A DNA stretch of 64,000 bases from Corynebacterium aurimucosum ATCC 700975 (lineage in GTDB: Bacteria; Actinomycetota; Actinomycetes; Mycobacteriales; Mycobacteriaceae): NCBI RefSeq assembly GCF_007672725.1, contig NZ_VDTC01000005.1, forward strand, positions 124,001 to 188,000, given 5' to 3'. The notes beneath the pieces are model-generated. The model did not search any database and had not been told where the DNA came from. It saw only the letters and a list, made by a program, of their open reading frames with translations. The position numbers were made by a program, and so were the translations under genes. Shown piece by piece: positions 33,828 through 43,441 of this stretch. Every line of letters starts with the position of its first letter. Positions within the stretch are counted from its first letter, which is position 1.

Positions 33828-34835
33828 CTAACTTATGCGTTCGGCGATGGTGGTCGCTACCTGTCGCGCATAAGGAGAAACACCGGTAATCGTGGCCGAA
33901 CCAGGACCAGTCCACGAGCCGTAGCCCACGGGAAAGAAACCTTCCACCGTGGGCTTTCCGTTACGGAGCAGCCCGGTAAAAGGGCGCAGGGCGGGCCTAA
34001 AACCGGTAGCCCAGATGAGATCACTAAAGCCCTGCTCGGTGAGTTCATCGAGGGAATCGAACATCGGGGCAGCGCCTAACAGCCCGCTATCCCGGGCCTT
34101 GAGCACCGGCGGGACCATGACGATGTCACCCAGTTCCGACTCCGATCCGGGATCGGGCTCCCCCTTTGCCAAGGCGAGCATGCGCTGCCGGTTGCGGCTA
34201 AAGAGCACGCGGCCGTCCACGTCATCCGGCATCCACCGCGGCGGATGCGTGGTAAACCACGTGGTGTCCACGCCTTCCAGGGCAAGCTCGGCGGCGATTT
34301 GGGCACCTGAGTTGCCTGCGCCCACGACGGCGACACGCCCCGCATCGTGCTGTGCGTCGGGGAGAAACGGCGCGGGGCCGGGGTAATTCGCCGTGTGCCA
34401 TTGGCGGCCCGCAAACGCGCCGGGGTAGAAGGGGATAAAGGGCGCGGACCACGTACCCGTGGCCGCCACAACGGTGCGGGCTAGGAACTCCCCGCGGTTC
34501 GTGGTGAGGCGGAAGAACGGAGCGTCGTACAGTACATCGGTGACATTTACCCCATGCCGAACGGGCAGGTCATAGCGCTCCTCGTAGCGCGTGAGGTAGT
34601 CGACCACATGGGTTGCCGGCGGAAACCCGGGGTAGTGCGGCATGGGCCAGCCGGGAAGAGTGGAGGACTCAGCATCGCTAAACAGCGTCAGCGAGTCCCA
34701 CACGTGCTGCCAGGCACCGCCGGGGGAGGGGTTGGCGTCGAGGATGAGAAAGTCGAGCTTCTTTTTGCGCAAGTAGTAGCCGGTGGCGAGGCCGGATTGG
34801 CCACCACCGACGACGATGCAGTCATAGGTATGCAT
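33828..34835 (-). CDS. Flavin-dependent NAD(P)H monooxygenase-like protein
   Basis: A 335-residue protein with an FAD fold (CIVVGGGQSGLATGYYLRKK), GGAWQHVWDSL, a second fold for NADPH (GRVAVVGAGNSGAQIAAELA) and IWATGFRP near the end. This is the plan of small FMO-like enzymes such as ArsO, YUC-like or CzcO-type oxidoreductases. Substrate is unknown; no arsenic or zinc genes adjoin it. It ends 5 bases before the next response-regulator gene in the same direction, but they are probably separate. Confidence 0.85.
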   Translation of the reverse strand: MHTYDCIVVGGGQSGLATGYYLRKKKLDFLILDANPSPGGAWQHVWDSLTLFSDAESSTLPGWPMPHYPGFPPATHVVDYLTRYEERYDLPVRHGVNVTDVLYDAPFFRLTTNRGEFLARTVVAATGTWSAPFIPFYPGAFAGRQWHTANYPGPAPFLPDAQHDAGRVAVVGAGNSGAQIAAELALEGVDTTWFTTHPPRWMPDDVDGRVLFSRNRQRMLALAKGEPDPGSESELGDIVMVPPVLKARDSGLLGAAPMFDSLDELTEQGFSDLIWATGFRPALRPFTGLLRNGKPTVEGFFPVGYGSWTGPGSATITGVSPYARQVATTIAERIS

Positions 34836-34839
34836 TGGC

Positions 34840-35457
34840 TTAAATGAGTTTGCGCTCGCGGGCAGCGGACACCGCAGCGGTACGGGTCTCCACTCCGAGC
34901 TTCTGGTAGACGTGGATCAGGTGGGTCTTGACCGTGGCCTCAGAGATGAACAGCTCCTGCGCAATCTGCTTATTGGACTGTCCCGTGGACAAGGCCTGAA
35001 GGATCTCCAATTCACGGGCAGAGAGTGCCGTCTCCGGCTGGGCTAGGCGCTCCGCCAGGAGGTTGGTGACCTCGGGGGCTAACGTGCGCTTTCCCGCAGC
35101 GGTGTCGAGGACCGCGTTATGCAGGGCTTCCTCAGGAGCGTCCTTGAGGAGGTAGCCCATTGCGCCAGCTTCGACCGCGGCGAGGATATCCGCCTGGGTG
35201 TCATAGGTGGTGAGGATCAACACCGGTGGGCCGTTGAGCTCACGCACGCGCCGGGTGGCGGCGATACCATCGACATCCGGCATCTGGATGTCGCAGACGA
35301 CTACGTCGATCGGGGGGACGTCGTCAAGCAGCAGCTTCTCTACTGCCGAACCGTCAGAGCCTTCCAGAACCACATCAATGTCGTGGAACGTGTTGAGAAT
35401 GGCGCGCAGCCCGGCGCGGACCACGGGGTGATCATCGATGAGCATCACGTTAACCAT
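34840..35457 (-). CDS. chrA: ChrA-like NarL/FixJ response regulator of heme
   Basis: A 205-residue regulator. The receiver has DDHP, phospho-acceptor Asp56 in VVVCDIQMPDVDG, and the Lys in GYLLKDAPEE. The carboxy end is a LuxR-type helix-turn-helix (LSARELEILQALSTGQSNKQIAQEL, then TVKTHLIHVYQKLGV). The gene overlaps the kinase by 8 bases. Together with the divergent hrtBA-like exporter this reproduces the chrSA-hrtBA locus of corynebacteria, in which phosphorylated ChrA activates heme export. The assignment rests on that gene order. Confidence 0.85.
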   Translation of the reverse strand: MVNVMLIDDHPVVRAGLRAILNTFHDIDVVLEGSDGSAVEKLLLDDVPPIDVVVCDIQMPDVDGIAATRRVRELNGPPVLILTTYDTQADILAAVEAGAMGYLLKDAPEEALHNAVLDTAAGKRTLAPEVTNLLAERLAQPETALSARELEILQALSTGQSNKQIAQELFISEATVKTHLIHVYQKLGVETRTAAVSAARERKLI

Positions 35458-36598
35458 TGCGGCTGCTTCCTGTTGGGAGTCGCACCGCGAGCGCGGTGCC
35501 GGCCGGTGAGGATTCTACCTGGACGGAGCCACCGACGCTGCGAACACGCTGCTCCAAGCCGGTCAGGCCGAAGCCTTGTGGGCCGTCGATGCCGCGGCCA
35601 TCGTCGACCACGTCCAAGGTGATTTCATCTGTGAAAGCGCCCAGCGTAACTACTGCACGGTTGGCGTCGGCATGCTTCATCACGTTGGTCAGGCCCTCGC
35701 GCGCGGAACGCAGAATGACGTGGTGGAGCTCGGTAGGCACCTCGCCGCGGCCGGTGAGTTTGAGGCTCAACTGCGTGCGCAGACCCAGACCGTGTGCCTG
35801 GGCCTGGAGCTCATCTACCAGTGCACGTAGACCTTCATCGATGGAGGAGGTTGGGGCGGCGAGTTCTTTGACGAAGCGACGAGCTTCGGCGAGGTTGTCC
35901 TTGGCCACCTTCTCAATGAGTTCGAGCTGCGCGGTGGTCTCCTCTGGGTCCGTGCTGTTTTTGGCAGCGCGGCTGAGCAGCACGATGGAGGATAGGCCCT
36001 GGGCCACGGTGTCATGAATCTCCCGGGAGAGCCGCTCGCGCTCCTCCAGACGGCCGGCTTGGTGCTCGGTGGCGGCGAGTTCCTCCTGTGTTTCACGCAG
36101 TTGCTTGGCGACGGCCGCGTGGTGCACCGCCTCCGCCTGAATCTTGCGGGCCGCGTGATAGACGGCCACGGCGAAACAGGTGCCGATGAAGGGACCGATG
36201 GCGGCAGCCGCTGTCCATGCCTGGGGATGTAGCCAGGCGGGGATAAAGGCGGCGATGGCCCACAGCACAACGCTGGCGAGGATGCCAGGCCAGAAGGGAA
36301 GAGCATGGACAAAGACGAAGACCAGGGGGAATTCCATCCACATGAAGTCTTGGGCATGCACCATGAGGCCGATCCACAGCAGGCAGAGCGCAGCGAGCCA
36401 CAGCGTGGTGGGTACGGGCTTGGCGGGCTTGCGGGCAGCGTAGAGCACGAAGCCGGCGTAGACCACGGCGAGGGCAATCGAGAGCCCGAGGACTCGGGCA
36501 TCGAGCCGGTTATCGGCCCAGGCGCGGAGTACGCCGAAGACCAGCAGGAATCCGAACATGACGTGGAGGCCAACGGTCCACAGGCTGTTTCGCATCAT
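35450..36598 (-). CDS. chrS: ChrS-like membrane histidine kinase sensing heme
   Basis: A 382-residue kinase with about six membrane helices in the first 155 residues (for example LHVMFGFLLVFGVLRAW and LWLAALCLLWIGLMVHA). The dimerisation motif is ERLSREIHDTVAQGLSSIVLLSRAA with the phospho-acceptor His, and the ATPase end has DVVDDGRGIDGPQGFGLTGLEQR, typical of the HisKA_3 class. No extracytoplasmic domain is present, consistent with sensing in the membrane as described for ChrS. The start is ATG 36596-36598; upstream frame to 37120 is antisense to hrtB. Confidence 0.85.
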   Translation of the reverse strand: MMRNSLWTVGLHVMFGFLLVFGVLRAWADNRLDARVLGLSIALAVVYAGFVLYAARKPAKPVPTTLWLAALCLLWIGLMVHAQDFMWMEFPLVFVFVHALPFWPGILASVVLWAIAAFIPAWLHPQAWTAAAAIGPFIGTCFAVAVYHAARKIQAEAVHHAAVAKQLRETQEELAATEHQAGRLEERERLSREIHDTVAQGLSSIVLLSRAAKNSTDPEETTAQLELIEKVAKDNLAEARRFVKELAAPTSSIDEGLRALVDELQAQAHGLGLRTQLSLKLTGRGEVPTELHHVILRSAREGLTNVMKHADANRAVVTLGAFTDEITLDVVDDGRGIDGPQGFGLTGLEQRVRSVGGSVQVESSPAGTALAVRLPTGSSRNG

Positions 36599-36625
36599 CA
36601 CGCCGATCCAGCCTATCGCCTCAGC

Positions 36626-36667
36626 GGTTGAGGCCGAATCAACCAACTGGTTGAGTGAAGGTTCAAC
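36626..36667. promoter_or_regulatory. Repeats in the chrS-hrtB divergent promoter, candidate ChrA site
   Basis: GGTTGAG occurs at 36626-36632 and 36650-36656. TCAACCA (36639-36645) and TGGTTGA (36648-36654) form a palindrome with a 2-base centre, and GTTCAAC follows at 36661-36667. The repeats lie midway between the divergent start codons, where a regulator of both operons would bind. Confidence 0.55.
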
Positions 36668-36704
36668 TAGGTACCCGATTACTTTCTCTTCGCGCGTGAG
36701 CAGT

Positions 36705-37709
36705 ATGAATACTATGTTCCTTGCATTGAGAGAGATAGTCACCGCCCGTGGTCGTTTCTTCCTGATCGGCGGCGTCGTGGCTCTAATTACGTTGTTGCTC
36801 GTTATGCTGTCCGGCCTGACCCAAGGCCTGTCCAAGCAAAATACGTCCGCCCTGGAGGCGCTCGGTGAAAACACCCCGAACGTGACGTTTTCTACCGAGG
36901 ACCCGTCCTTTACGGAATCAGAAATCTTCGCTGAAGACGTCACCGCTGGTGCTATCCCGCTGGGCGCTACCCAGACCAAGCTTGACGGACAGGGCGGCGT
37001 AGCTGTCTTCGGTCTGCCGGCTGGTACTGAGATCCCCGGTACGGACACCCTCATCCCGGATCGCGGCATGGTTCTGAGCGAATCTATCGACGAGGAGATG
37101 AACGCGCCTTCCCAGGCCACGCTCGGTGGCGTGGATCTGGACGTGCGCGGCGCGGTGCCGGATGAGTACTACTCCCACTCCCCGGTCGTATGGGTAGACA
37201 CCGCCACCTGGCAGAAGGTCTCCCACGCCCGCGAGGACATGGTGGGTGTTGCCCTGTTGAGCGCGGAACCGACTGATAGCTCCGTCTCGATGGCTAAGGC
37301 CCTGTCTGGCCTGCCGGCTTATAGCTCGGAGCGCGGTTCCCTGCTCACCATGCAGGCATTCCTCTACGGCATTTCCGCCCTGGTGACCATTGCTTTCCTC
37401 AGCATCTGGACCATCCAGCGCACCCGTGACCTGTCCATCCTCCGCGCTCTTGGTGCCAGCGTGACGTACTTGCTCAAGGACGCTATTGCCCAGGCGGCCA
37501 TCATCCTCGCCGCCGGTGTGGGCGCCGGCGCGCTCGTCGGCTGGCTGCTGGGCCTCGCCGCACAGGGCACCGTGCCCTTCGAGGTTTCTGTAATGACGGT
37601 CATCGTTCCCGCACTCGGCATCTGGCTGCTCGGCATCGCCGGTGCCTTCCTCGCCACCCGCCGCGTATCCAAGATCAATCCGCTCGACGCCCTAGGAGGC
37701 AACGCCTAA
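36705..37709 (+). CDS. hrtB: HrtB-like heme exporter permease (FtsX/MacB type)
   Basis: A 334-residue permease with an amino-terminal helix (FFLIGGVVALITLLLVMLSG), a large outside domain (about 40-220) and three helices at the end (LYGISALVTIAFLSIWTIQ, the IILAAGVGAGALVGWLLGL stretch, VPALGIWLLGIAGAFLA). The coupling segment QRTRDLSILRALGAS and RRVSKINPLDALGG are typical of FtsX-fold permeases. With HrtA it exports heme and gives tolerance to it. The start may be ATG 36705 or 36714. Stop and hrtA start overlap (TAATG). Confidence 0.87.
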   Translation: MNTMFLALREIVTARGRFFLIGGVVALITLLLVMLSGLTQGLSKQNTSALEALGENTPNVTFSTEDPSFTESEIFAEDVTAGAIPLGATQTKLDGQGGVAVFGLPAGTEIPGTDTLIPDRGMVLSESIDEEMNAPSQATLGGVDLDVRGAVPDEYYSHSPVVWVDTATWQKVSHAREDMVGVALLSAEPTDSSVSMAKALSGLPAYSSERGSLLTMQAFLYGISALVTIAFLSIWTIQRTRDLSILRALGASVTYLLKDAIAQAAIILAAGVGAGALVGWLLGLAAQGTVPFEVSVMTVIVPALGIWLLGIAGAFLATRRVSKINPLDALGGNA

Positions 37710-38356
37710 TGACTACCACTGCTACTCCTGCTCTGTCCCTTCGCGACATCGTGGTGACCTACCCCGACGGCGAGTCCCGTGTTACCGCTCTGGATGGTGT
37801 GAGCCTAGACGTGAAGCCTGGCGAGCTCACCGCTGTCATTGGTGAGTCCGGCTCCGGCAAATCGACCTTGCTATCCGTAGCCGCCGGCCTCATCGAGCCT
37901 GATTCCGGAACCGTCGAGATGCACGGCACCCGCGGCCTCATCTTCCAGCAGGCCAACCTCATTGCATCTCTGACCGCGCGTGAGCAACTACTCATCATCG
38001 ACCACTTGGAAGGCCGAAAGCCACGCCAGGATCGTGCCGATGAGCTCTTAAGCTTCGTGGGCCTTGAGGACTTTGGTAACCGCCGTATGAACCAGCTGTC
38101 TGGTGGTCAGCGCCAGCGCGTCAACATTGCCCGCGCTCTTATGGGCCAGCCGTCCGTGTTGCTGGCGGACGAGCCGACCTCTGCCTTGGACTCCAAGCTT
38201 TCGCGTGAGATTGCCAAGCTTCTGCGCGGTGTTACCGAAGACTTCGACACCGCAACCCTGTTCATTACCCACGACCGTAGCCTGCTTGATTACGCTGACC
38301 GTGTCCTCGAAGTCAAGGATGGCAAGGTTTCCGCTTACTCGGAGGTCGCGGCCTAG
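37709..38356 (+). CDS. hrtA: HrtA-like heme exporter ATPase
   Basis: A 215-residue ABC ATPase with Walker A GESGSGKST, Q-loop LIFQQANL, signature LSGGQRQRVNIARAL, Walker B SVLLADEPTSALD and the switch His in TLFITHDRSLL. It belongs to the LolD/MacB group that pairs with FtsX-type permeases. Its ATG overlaps the hrtB stop by one base. The operon is divergent from the kinase-regulator pair likely to control it. Confidence 0.9.
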   Translation: MTTTATPALSLRDIVVTYPDGESRVTALDGVSLDVKPGELTAVIGESGSGKSTLLSVAAGLIEPDSGTVEMHGTRGLIFQQANLIASLTAREQLLIIDHLEGRKPRQDRADELLSFVGLEDFGNRRMNQLSGGQRQRVNIARALMGQPSVLLADEPTSALDSKLSREIAKLLRGVTEDFDTATLFITHDRSLLDYADRVLEVKDGKVSAYSEVAA

Positions 38357-38436
38357 CCCTCGCTATTAATTCAAGGAACTAATTTTCCTCCTCGGTGCCC
38401 GAACCAGGCGAGTACGGAGTACATTAGTACTTCGAT

Positions 38437-39261
38437 ATGCTTCGACCTCGCCGCCTACGGGTAACCCCTACCGACTATGAGCGCATGCAACAATGGACCC
38501 CGCTGCATGCGCTCATGTTGACGATTACCATCGCTGCCTGCGGTGTCTTTATCGTCGGCGCTCGCCGCGTTAAAGGCACAAGCCGTGAAAAGTTCGTCCG
38601 CCAGATGGTCGGCTGGGTCCTTTTGGTCCTCGGCACCGCATGGACAGTTATTTCCCTGGACCCTTCCCAGTTCGATATCCGGGAGTCCCTCCCGCTGCAC
38701 CTTTGTGACGTGCTGCGTCCCATCTTGGCGCTCGGCCTTATTACCGGCAACGAGCATGCGCTGACCCTGACGTATTTCTGGGGCATCATCCTTAACCCGC
38801 AGGCCATCATCACCCCGGATGTCATCTACTACTTTGCCCCGCGCTGGCTGCGTTTTAGCACCTACTGGTTCTTCCACATCGTGGCCCTCGCCGTGCCGTT
38901 GGGTCTGACCTTTGGCTTAGGCTATCGGCCGACGTGGAAAGGCTACCGCTTTGCCGTGAAGGTCACGCCCATCTGGATGGCCATCGCCATGGCGGTCAAC
39001 GCCAAGACAGACGGCAACTACGGCTTCCTCAACCACGCGCCGGGCAGTCCCTCCATCATCAACCTGCTGGGTCCCTGGCCTGGCTACATCGCGGCAGAGA
39101 CTCTTGCCGTCGCGGCAGCATGGGCCGGAATGACGTGGCCGTGGGAAAACACCTCGCTGCGTCGCGGAACCGTGCCGGTGGGCACTCGGGGACTGCTGCG
39201 CAAGTCCGTCGGTACTGCGTCCGGGATCCTGCGCCGGGCCACTGTACGTTTTCGTAAATAG
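38437..39261 (+). CDS. TIGR02206/YwaF family membrane protein
   Basis: A 274-residue protein with about six to seven membrane helices (LMLTITIAACGVFIVGA, MVGWVLLVLGTAWTVIS, FHIVALAVPLGLTFGLG). The segment RESLPLHLCDV is the family hallmark. Function is unknown. It ends 140 bases before the convergent NAD(P)HX repair gene, with large inverted repeats between. An internal ATG at 38488 (MQQWTP) is a possible shorter start. Confidence 0.78.
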   Translation: MLRPRRLRVTPTDYERMQQWTPLHALMLTITIAACGVFIVGARRVKGTSREKFVRQMVGWVLLVLGTAWTVISLDPSQFDIRESLPLHLCDVLRPILALGLITGNEHALTLTYFWGIILNPQAIITPDVIYYFAPRWLRFSTYWFFHIVALAVPLGLTFGLGYRPTWKGYRFAVKVTPIWMAIAMAVNAKTDGNYGFLNHAPGSPSIINLLGPWPGYIAAETLAVAAAWAGMTWPWENTSLRRGTVPVGTRGLLRKSVGTASGILRRATVRFRK

Positions 39262-39302
39262 TGGCCCGCAAATCGCGAAATTCTAGGGCTTCGTTGCGAA
39301 AA

Positions 39303-39391
39303 CGTACCAAGACGGCGGCGGCCAGGTACGGATCGATCAAATAAGGCCCCAGATCTTCGGATTTTTGGGGTGCTATTTGATCGAAACGTAC
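39303..39391. repeat. Nested inverted repeats between convergent genes
   Basis: GTACGGATCGATCAAATA (39326-39343) pairs with 39374-39391 at 16 of 18 positions; inside, GGCCCC meets GGGGTGC. A second repeat CGTACC/GGTACG (39303-39308, 39325-39330) shares one arm. The inner hairpin with ATTTTTGGGG could terminate transcription, but the repeated CGTAC is unexplained. Confidence 0.55.
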
Positions 39392-39403
39392 TTAGTAGCG
39401 GAG

Positions 39404-40993
39404 CTAGCGCTCCGCGTTGAGGAGCCGGGCAATGGCCTGTGGGATGGCTGCGGCGATCTGGGAGGACGAGCAGGGCGCGAAGCCGTCGGGGGTTTCGGCC
39501 GCGATGGCCGCCGCGTGCGCGTGGATGGCCCCGGCGTGGAGAACTTCGGCGATGACCTCAGTGGGGGATGCGGCGGGCGCGGTGGCGGAAAGCTGAGCCA
39601 TGACCGCACCGAGGATGCCGGAGAGCACGTCGCCGGAGCCGGGAGTCGCGGCATAGGAATGGCCGGAATTGAAGGAGTACTGCGGCTGGCCGGGTGCGGT
39701 GACGCGGGTGAGGCGGCCTTTGAGCAGGATGATGCTGTTCAGTTCCTCGGCTAGCTCGCGGAGGGCGCGGCTCCAGCCGGTAGCCGCATCGGGCGAAGAG
39801 CCGAAGGTGGCCTCGTAGAGGCGGGTGAATTCGCCTTCGTGTGGGGTGAGGATGGTCAGCGGATGATCGGTGACTGTCCGGCGCAAGGAGGTGTTGCGCG
39901 CCAGAAGCGTGAGGGCGTCGGCATCGATGACGGTGGGCAGACCTTGTGCCAGTACCTTTCGCAGTTCGGAGGCCGCCGCCGAATCGGTGCCGCGGCCGGG
40001 ACCCACGACCCACGCCTGGGCGCGCCCAGCGGAGACGACATCGGGGTGGCAGACCAGCTCGGGGAGAAGCGCGGTAATGGTGTTATCGCCGATGAAGCGC
40101 ACCATCGACGGCGTGGCCCGCACCGCCGCGGTGGCGCACAGAATGCCCGCGCCCGGGTAAGCCTCACTGCCGGCAGCGAGGGCGACGACGCCACCGGAAT
40201 ACTTATCGGAACGCGCGGCGGGAGTGGGATCGGTCATGGGGCCGGTGCAACCGACGGGCCAGGGACGAGTGAGGCGCCCGCCAGGAAGATCGAGTTCGCC
40301 CGGGAGCCACTCCCAGGGCGTCGGAACGGTGGGTTCATGGGCGATGAATGCGGCAGGATTATCCAGCTCAGCGAGGGCCTCAGCGAAGGAAGGTGCGCCG
40401 GGTAAGAAGAGGTCGGAGACCACCACCTGTCCACATTCAGCGGCCAACGCGTGGCCCAGTCGCGGTGAGCCAAACGTGACGGTGACATTGGCCTCGACAG
40501 CATCCGCGGCGACAACGCCGGTATCGGCATCAACACCTGTGGGCATATCGACGGCGACAACGGGCACGCTGGTAGCAGTGGCCTCGCGGTAGAGCGACAG
40601 CGCGGCGCCGGTCAGGCCACGGGCGGAACCGAGGCCCGCGATAGCGTCGATAAGCAGTGCGGTGCCTGTCGGCAGCGCGGACATAGGAGGAAGGACCGTG
40701 GCACCCGCGGCGAGGAAGGCCTCCAGTGCTGCCTCGTGGTGCTTCTCGGGGACTAGGGCATGGACGGTGATACCACGCTCGGCCAAGAGCGCGCCGGCAA
40801 AGAGTCCATCGCCGCCATTGCCGCCCGGCCCAGCGAGAATGACAACCGCGCCGGGGTGAGCAGCCAGCATCGAGGTGGCAGCTTCCGCCACCGCTGCGGC
40901 GGCAAGTTTCATGAGCTGATCCGGCTCCGATTGCTGGGCTAGAAGCTGCTCTTCAGCAGCACGAACAGTGGCAACGGTATAAGCAGGGCGCAT
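39404..40993 (-). CDS. Bifunctional NAD(P)H-hydrate epimerase/ADP-dependent dehydratase
   Basis: A 529-residue repair enzyme for hydrated NADH and NADPH. The first 230 residues are the epimerase (YjeF-N) with VVILAGPGGNGGDGLFAGALL and VAVDMPTGVDADTGVV. The rest is the ribokinase-like dehydratase with ADALTLLARN, ILTPHEGEFTRLY, IILLKGRLTRV and the ADP-site GHSYAATPGSGDVLSGILGA. The epimerase converts R to S hydrates and the dehydratase restores NAD(P)H. The fused form (Nnr) is common in bacteria. It stands 11 bases downstream of the glycosylase gene in the same direction. Confidence 0.95.
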   Translation of the reverse strand: MRPAYTVATVRAAEEQLLAQQSEPDQLMKLAAAAVAEAATSMLAAHPGAVVILAGPGGNGGDGLFAGALLAERGITVHALVPEKHHEAALEAFLAAGATVLPPMSALPTGTALLIDAIAGLGSARGLTGAALSLYREATATSVPVVAVDMPTGVDADTGVVAADAVEANVTVTFGSPRLGHALAAECGQVVVSDLFLPGAPSFAEALAELDNPAAFIAHEPTVPTPWEWLPGELDLPGGRLTRPWPVGCTGPMTDPTPAARSDKYSGGVVALAAGSEAYPGAGILCATAAVRATPSMVRFIGDNTITALLPELVCHPDVVSAGRAQAWVVGPGRGTDSAAASELRKVLAQGLPTVIDADALTLLARNTSLRRTVTDHPLTILTPHEGEFTRLYEATFGSSPDAATGWSRALRELAEELNSIILLKGRLTRVTAPGQPQYSFNSGHSYAATPGSGDVLSGILGAVMAQLSATAPAASPTEVIAEVLHAGAIHAHAAAIAAETPDGFAPCSSSQIAAAIPQAIARLLNAER

Positions 40994-41004
40994 ACCCTAC
41001 GAGT

Positions 41005-41814
41005 CTAGCCCTGGCAGGTAGGGCACCAGAAGAGGTTGCGGCCCTGTATGACCTTCTCCTGTATCTCCGTGCCGCACACATGGCAGGGCTGCCCGGCGCG
41101 GCGGTAGACGTAGACCTCGCCACCGTGGTCGTCCTTGCGCGGCTCGCGGCCCATGGCCTCCGGGGTATGGGCTGGGCGGACGGTGTCGATGCGGCCGTGT
41201 TCCACGCCGTAATCCATGAGACCTACCAAGTCAGACCAGATTGCATCGAACTCGGCGCGGTCGAGCTGACTGCCGGGGATGAAGGGGGAGAGTGCTTGGC
41301 GGAAGAGCGCCTCGGCGCGGTAGATGTTGCCAACTCCGGCGAAGAGGCCTTGGTCCATGAGCATCGCGCCGATACTGCGGCGTGAGGCATGTACCCGGGC
41401 CCACAGGGCATCGGGGTCAGCATCCTCACGCAGCGGATCCTGGCCCACCTTCGCCACCTTGGCCTGGTACTCCTCCTCCGTAATGAGTGTGCAGAACTGC
41501 GGGCCGCGCAGGTTCGCGGCCATCGTTCCGTTATCGATGCGCAGCCGGATTTGCCCCCACACATCAGCGGAAGGCTCAAAGCGCAGGGACCCAATGAGCC
41601 CCAAATGGATGTAAATCACGTGGCGCGGGCTGTCCGCATCGAAGTGGAGGAAGAGGTGCTTGCCAAAGGCTTCGGCGAGGGAGAGGGGTGAGGCGTCGAC
41701 AAGCGCGGCCTCCGCAGCAAACCTGCCCTGGGGGCTGCTCACAGCCAGCGGCGCGCCGCGAAAGTCCGCATTGAGTGTCCGAGCAAGGCGGTGAATAACG
41801 TGTCCCTCAGGCAT
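41005..41814 (-). CDS. Fpg/Nei family DNA glycosylase
   Basis: A 269-residue base-excision repair enzyme. The catalytic amino end is MPEGHVIHRLARTL (Pro1/Glu2 after Met removal; PEGH is the actinobacterial Nei form rather than PELPE of Fpg). The helix-two-turns-helix contains LFAGVGNIYRAEALFRQ, and the zinc finger is CHVCGTEIQEKVIQGRNLFWCPTCQ. It removes oxidised bases and nicks the strand. The start ATG at 41814 is fixed by the catalytic Pro. Substrate preference cannot be read from the sequence. Confidence 0.93.
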   Translation of the reverse strand: MPEGHVIHRLARTLNADFRGAPLAVSSPQGRFAAEAALVDASPLSLAEAFGKHLFLHFDADSPRHVIYIHLGLIGSLRFEPSADVWGQIRLRIDNGTMAANLRGPQFCTLITEEEYQAKVAKVGQDPLREDADPDALWARVHASRRSIGAMLMDQGLFAGVGNIYRAEALFRQALSPFIPGSQLDRAEFDAIWSDLVGLMDYGVEHGRIDTVRPAHTPEAMGREPRKDDHGGEVYVYRRAGQPCHVCGTEIQEKVIQGRNLFWCPTCQG

Positions 41815-41891
41815 GTCAGGAAGTCTACGCGGGGGCAGTGCTGCTGTAGACTTTCCGGGTACTACCCGTTGAACGGAAGGGCCTAAATACT

Positions 41892-43388
41892 ATGGGGCGC
41901 GCAATCGGTTTTGACCGTGAAAAATACATTGAGCTGCAGTCGGAGCACATCAACGCTCGACGCAAAGAAATCGGTGGGAAGCTTTACCTGGAAATGGGTG
42001 GCAAGCTTTTCGATGACATGCATGCCTCCCGCGTGCTGCCCGGTTTCACCCCGGATAACAAGATTGCGATGCTCGAGCGCATCAAAGATGACGTAGAAAT
42101 CCTCGTCTGCATCAACGCCAAGGACATCGAGCGCCAAAAGATGCGCGGTGACCTGGGGATCCTCTACGAAGACGATGTGCTGCGGCTTGTCGACGTCTTC
42201 CGGGGCCGCGGCTTCCTTGTCAATAACATCGTCATGACGCAGCTCGAGGACGGCAACAGCCAGGCGGAGGCCTTCATCGAGCGCCTCGAGCGCCTGGGGC
42301 TGACGGTGGCGCGCCACCGCGTCATCCCGGGCTACCCCGCCAACATCGACCTCATCGTCTCCGAGGAGGGGTTGGGCAAGAACGACTACGTGGAGACCAC
42401 CCGTGACCTCGTGGTGGTCACCGCGCCGGGGCCGGGCTCCGGTAAGTTGGCTACCGCACTATCGCAGGTCTACCACGAGAACGTGCGCGGCGTGCAGGCG
42501 GGCTACGCCAAGTTTGAGACCTTCCCCATCTGGAACCTCCCGCTGGATCACCCGGTGAACCTGGCCTACGAGGCAGCCACGGTGGACCTTAACGACGCCA
42601 ACGTCATCGACCACTTCCACCTCTCCGCGCACGGCGAGTCCACGGTGAACTACAACCGCGACGTCGAGGCTTTCCCGCTGCTGAAGTCCCTGCTTGAGCG
42701 CCTGACCGGCACCGTTCCCTACCAGTCCCCGACGGACATGGGCGTGAACATGGTGGGCTTCTGCATCACCGACGACGAGGTCTGCCGCGAGGCCTCCCGG
42801 CAGGAAATCATCCGTCGCTACTTCAAGACTTTGGTGGAGGAGGCCCGCAACGGCCTCGACTCCACGCAGTCCGAGCGTGCCGCCGTGGTCATGGCGAAAG
42901 CCGGCATCAAGTCCACCGACCGCCCGGTGGTGCTCCCGGCGCGTCAGAAGGCGGAGGAGACCGACGGCCCGGCGTCCGCGCTGCAGCTTCACGACGGCAC
43001 CATCATCACCGGCCGCACCTCCCCACTTCTGGGCTGCTCGGCGGCCACCTTGCTCAATGCACTCAAGCACCTGGCGGGCATCGACGATGACCTGCACCTG
43101 CTCTCGCCGGAATCCATCGAGCCGATCCAGACGCTGAAGACCAAGCACCTGGGTTCGCAGAACCCGCGCCTGCACACGGACGAGGTGCTCATCGCATTGT
43201 CGGTATCGGCGGCGAAGGACGAGAACGCCCGCCGCGCGCTCGACGCGCTGAAGGAACTCGAGGGCTGCGATGTCCACACCACCACCATCTTGGGTTCCGT
43301 GGATGAGGGCATCTTCCGCAACCTGGGTGTCCTGGTGACCTCCGATCCAGTCTTTGCCCGCAAGAGCGCGCTGTACCAGAAGCGCTAA
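41892..43388 (+). CDS. DUF1846 family protein
   Basis: A 498-residue cytosolic protein matching the DUF1846 family through its opening ([15 protein letters not shown], the [22 protein letters not shown] stretch) and the P-loop-like [16 protein letters not shown] at about residue 177. Crystal structures exist for the family but no reaction is established. It stands alone with GGAAGGG upstream of the ATG and a CGGGTACTACCCG hairpin at about 41857-41869 in its leader. Confidence 0.92.
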   Translation: MGRAIGFDREKYIELQSEHINARRKEIGGKLYLEMGGKLFDDMHASRVLPGFTPDNKIAMLERIKDDVEILVCINAKDIERQKMRGDLGILYEDDVLRLVDVFRGRGFLVNNIVMTQLEDGNSQAEAFIERLERLGLTVARHRVIPGYPANIDLIVSEEGLGKNDYVETTRDLVVVTAPGPGSGKLATALSQVYHENVRGVQAGYAKFETFPIWNLPLDHPVNLAYEAATVDLNDANVIDHFHLSAHGESTVNYNRDVEAFPLLKSLLERLTGTVPYQSPTDMGVNMVGFCITDDEVCREASRQEIIRRYFKTLVEEARNGLDSTQSERAAVVMAKAGIKSTDRPVVLPARQKAEETDGPASALQLHDGTIITGRTSPLLGCSAATLLNALKHLAGIDDDLHLLSPESIEPIQTLKTKHLGSQNPRLHTDEVLIALSVSAAKDENARRALDALKELEGCDVHTTTILGSVDEGIFRNLGVLVTSDPVFARKSALYQKR

Positions 43389-43441
43389 GACTCCACCGAA
43401 AAATTGGGGATCTTGCCATTAGCAGGCCTAGACTTGCGGGC

